The notes under the pieces: model-generated | What the model saw: the letters and a program-made list of their open reading frames with translations, nothing else | Database searches by the model: none | Told to the model about the DNA's origin: nothing | Part shown: positions 63,688-64,000 of the stretch, piece by piece | How positions within the stretch are numbered: the first letter of the stretch is position 1 | Layout: each line of letters opens with the position of its first letter | Made by a program: the position numbers and the translations under genes | Origin: Brucepastera parasyntrophica | GTDB lineage: Bacteria > Spirochaetota > Spirochaetia > Treponematales > Treponemataceae | Length of the DNA stretch: 64,000 nt | NCBI RefSeq assembly: GCF_022376835.1 | Contig: NZ_CP084606.1 | Location: 924,501-988,500, forward strand | Reading direction: 5' to 3'

Positions 63688-64000
63688 CTACTGGATATTC
63701 TTGTCAATGCCCCACTCCGGATACGCGCTGTTCCCATGTTCAGTAAGGTCCAAACCCGCCTTTTCTTCTTCAGCCGGAACCCGGAGTCCTATGGTCTTTT
63801 TGATAAGAAAGAACATAATGCCGGTTGTCAGAAGGACCCACGCGCCTACAGCTATTACCCCAAGGACCTGAACGCCCAGCAGAGCGAAGCCGCCGCCGTA
63901 AAACAGCCCGCGGATTGCGTCAGAGCCTTCACCGTAACGGGCAAACAGTCCGACAGCCAGGGTTCCCCAGATGCCGCAAAGAAGATGAACGGAGGTAGCG
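63688..64000 (-). CDS. amt: Ammonium transporter, C-terminal part
   Basis: About 104 C-terminal residues, cut by the window edge. They read HLLCGIWGTLAVGLFARYG, then GGFALLGVQVLGVIAVGAW and the last membrane helix, ending in the cytoplasmic tail EEEKAGLDLTEHGNSAYPEW that in Amt proteins contacts a P-II regulator. Amt trimers conduct ammonium across the inner membrane. Its own P-II partner is not in the window; the two-domain P-II at 43 kb is paired with another gene. Confidence 0.93.
   Translation of the reverse strand, partial: ATSVHLLCGIWGTLAVGLFARYGEGSDAIRGLFYGGGFALLGVQVLGVIAVGAWVLLTTGIMFFLIKKTIGLRVPAEEEKAGLDLTEHGNSAYPEWGIDKNIQ

Overview
The window looks like a chromosomal segment of a treponeme-like spirochaete. 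The basis is a very long coiled-coil protein of the spirochaete type, a CarD regulator followed by ispD/ispF, many chemoreceptors and hybrid kinases, and several large periplasmic or outer-membrane proteins without close relatives I can name. Base composition is moderate. De novo purine (purB, guaB), branched-chain amino acid (ilvB) and pyrimidine (pyrG, cdd) genes point to a more self-sufficient organism than the obligate pathogens of the genus. No rRNA, tRNA or CRISPR array was seen.

Layout. 0-4.3 kb: thrS behind a T-box leader, divergent from carD-ispD-ispF. 4.3-16.6 kb, all leftward: a cell-envelope series of a secreted NlpC/P60-like protein, a TPR protein, an outer-membrane protein, ExbB, ExbD, a TonB-like protein, a HAD phosphatase and a giant coiled-coil protein. 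16.7-23.8 kb: a 1,484-residue double CoA-dehydratase activase, a small exported protein and an M30-like lipoprotein with InlB-type repeats. 24-38 kb: a signalling island with an HD-GYP response regulator, two tandemly duplicated 7TM hybrid histidine kinases, two tandemly duplicated methyl-accepting proteins and a third, convergent one. 38-46.9 kb: a CDP-alcohol phosphatidyltransferase, purB-guaB, a DUF1538 membrane protein with a two-domain P-II protein, and ilvB-engB behind a leader-peptide attenuator. 47-64 kb: cdd, a methyltransferase broken by a small repeat element, a DHH phosphoesterase, queH, sulP, dnaE, a second copy of the element, yggT-recG, an outer-membrane metallopeptidase, pyrG and the end of amt.

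Two features cut across the window. First, about 25 reading-frame breaks all fit the loss of one base from a mononucleotide run. They hit essential genes (dnaE, recG, guaB, engB, ispD, ispF), and adding one base per break restores normal family length, so they are best read as sequence errors and the genes are annotated as whole. Second, many promoters place the -10 box 5-7 bases before the ATG with no Shine-Dalgarno sequence, implying leaderless mRNAs for carD, dnaE, the DHH gene, the DUF1538 gene, the ilv leader peptide and perhaps purB and the activase.

The most novel items are: (i) a 99-bp two-hairpin repeat element present in two diverged copies, one of which splits a methyltransferase gene; (ii) a threonine T-box with a Shine-Dalgarno sequestering arm; (iii) a classical ilv attenuator with a leaderless Leu/Val-rich leader peptide; (iv) the DUF1538 plus double P-II pair; and (v) a perfect 40-bp palindrome.
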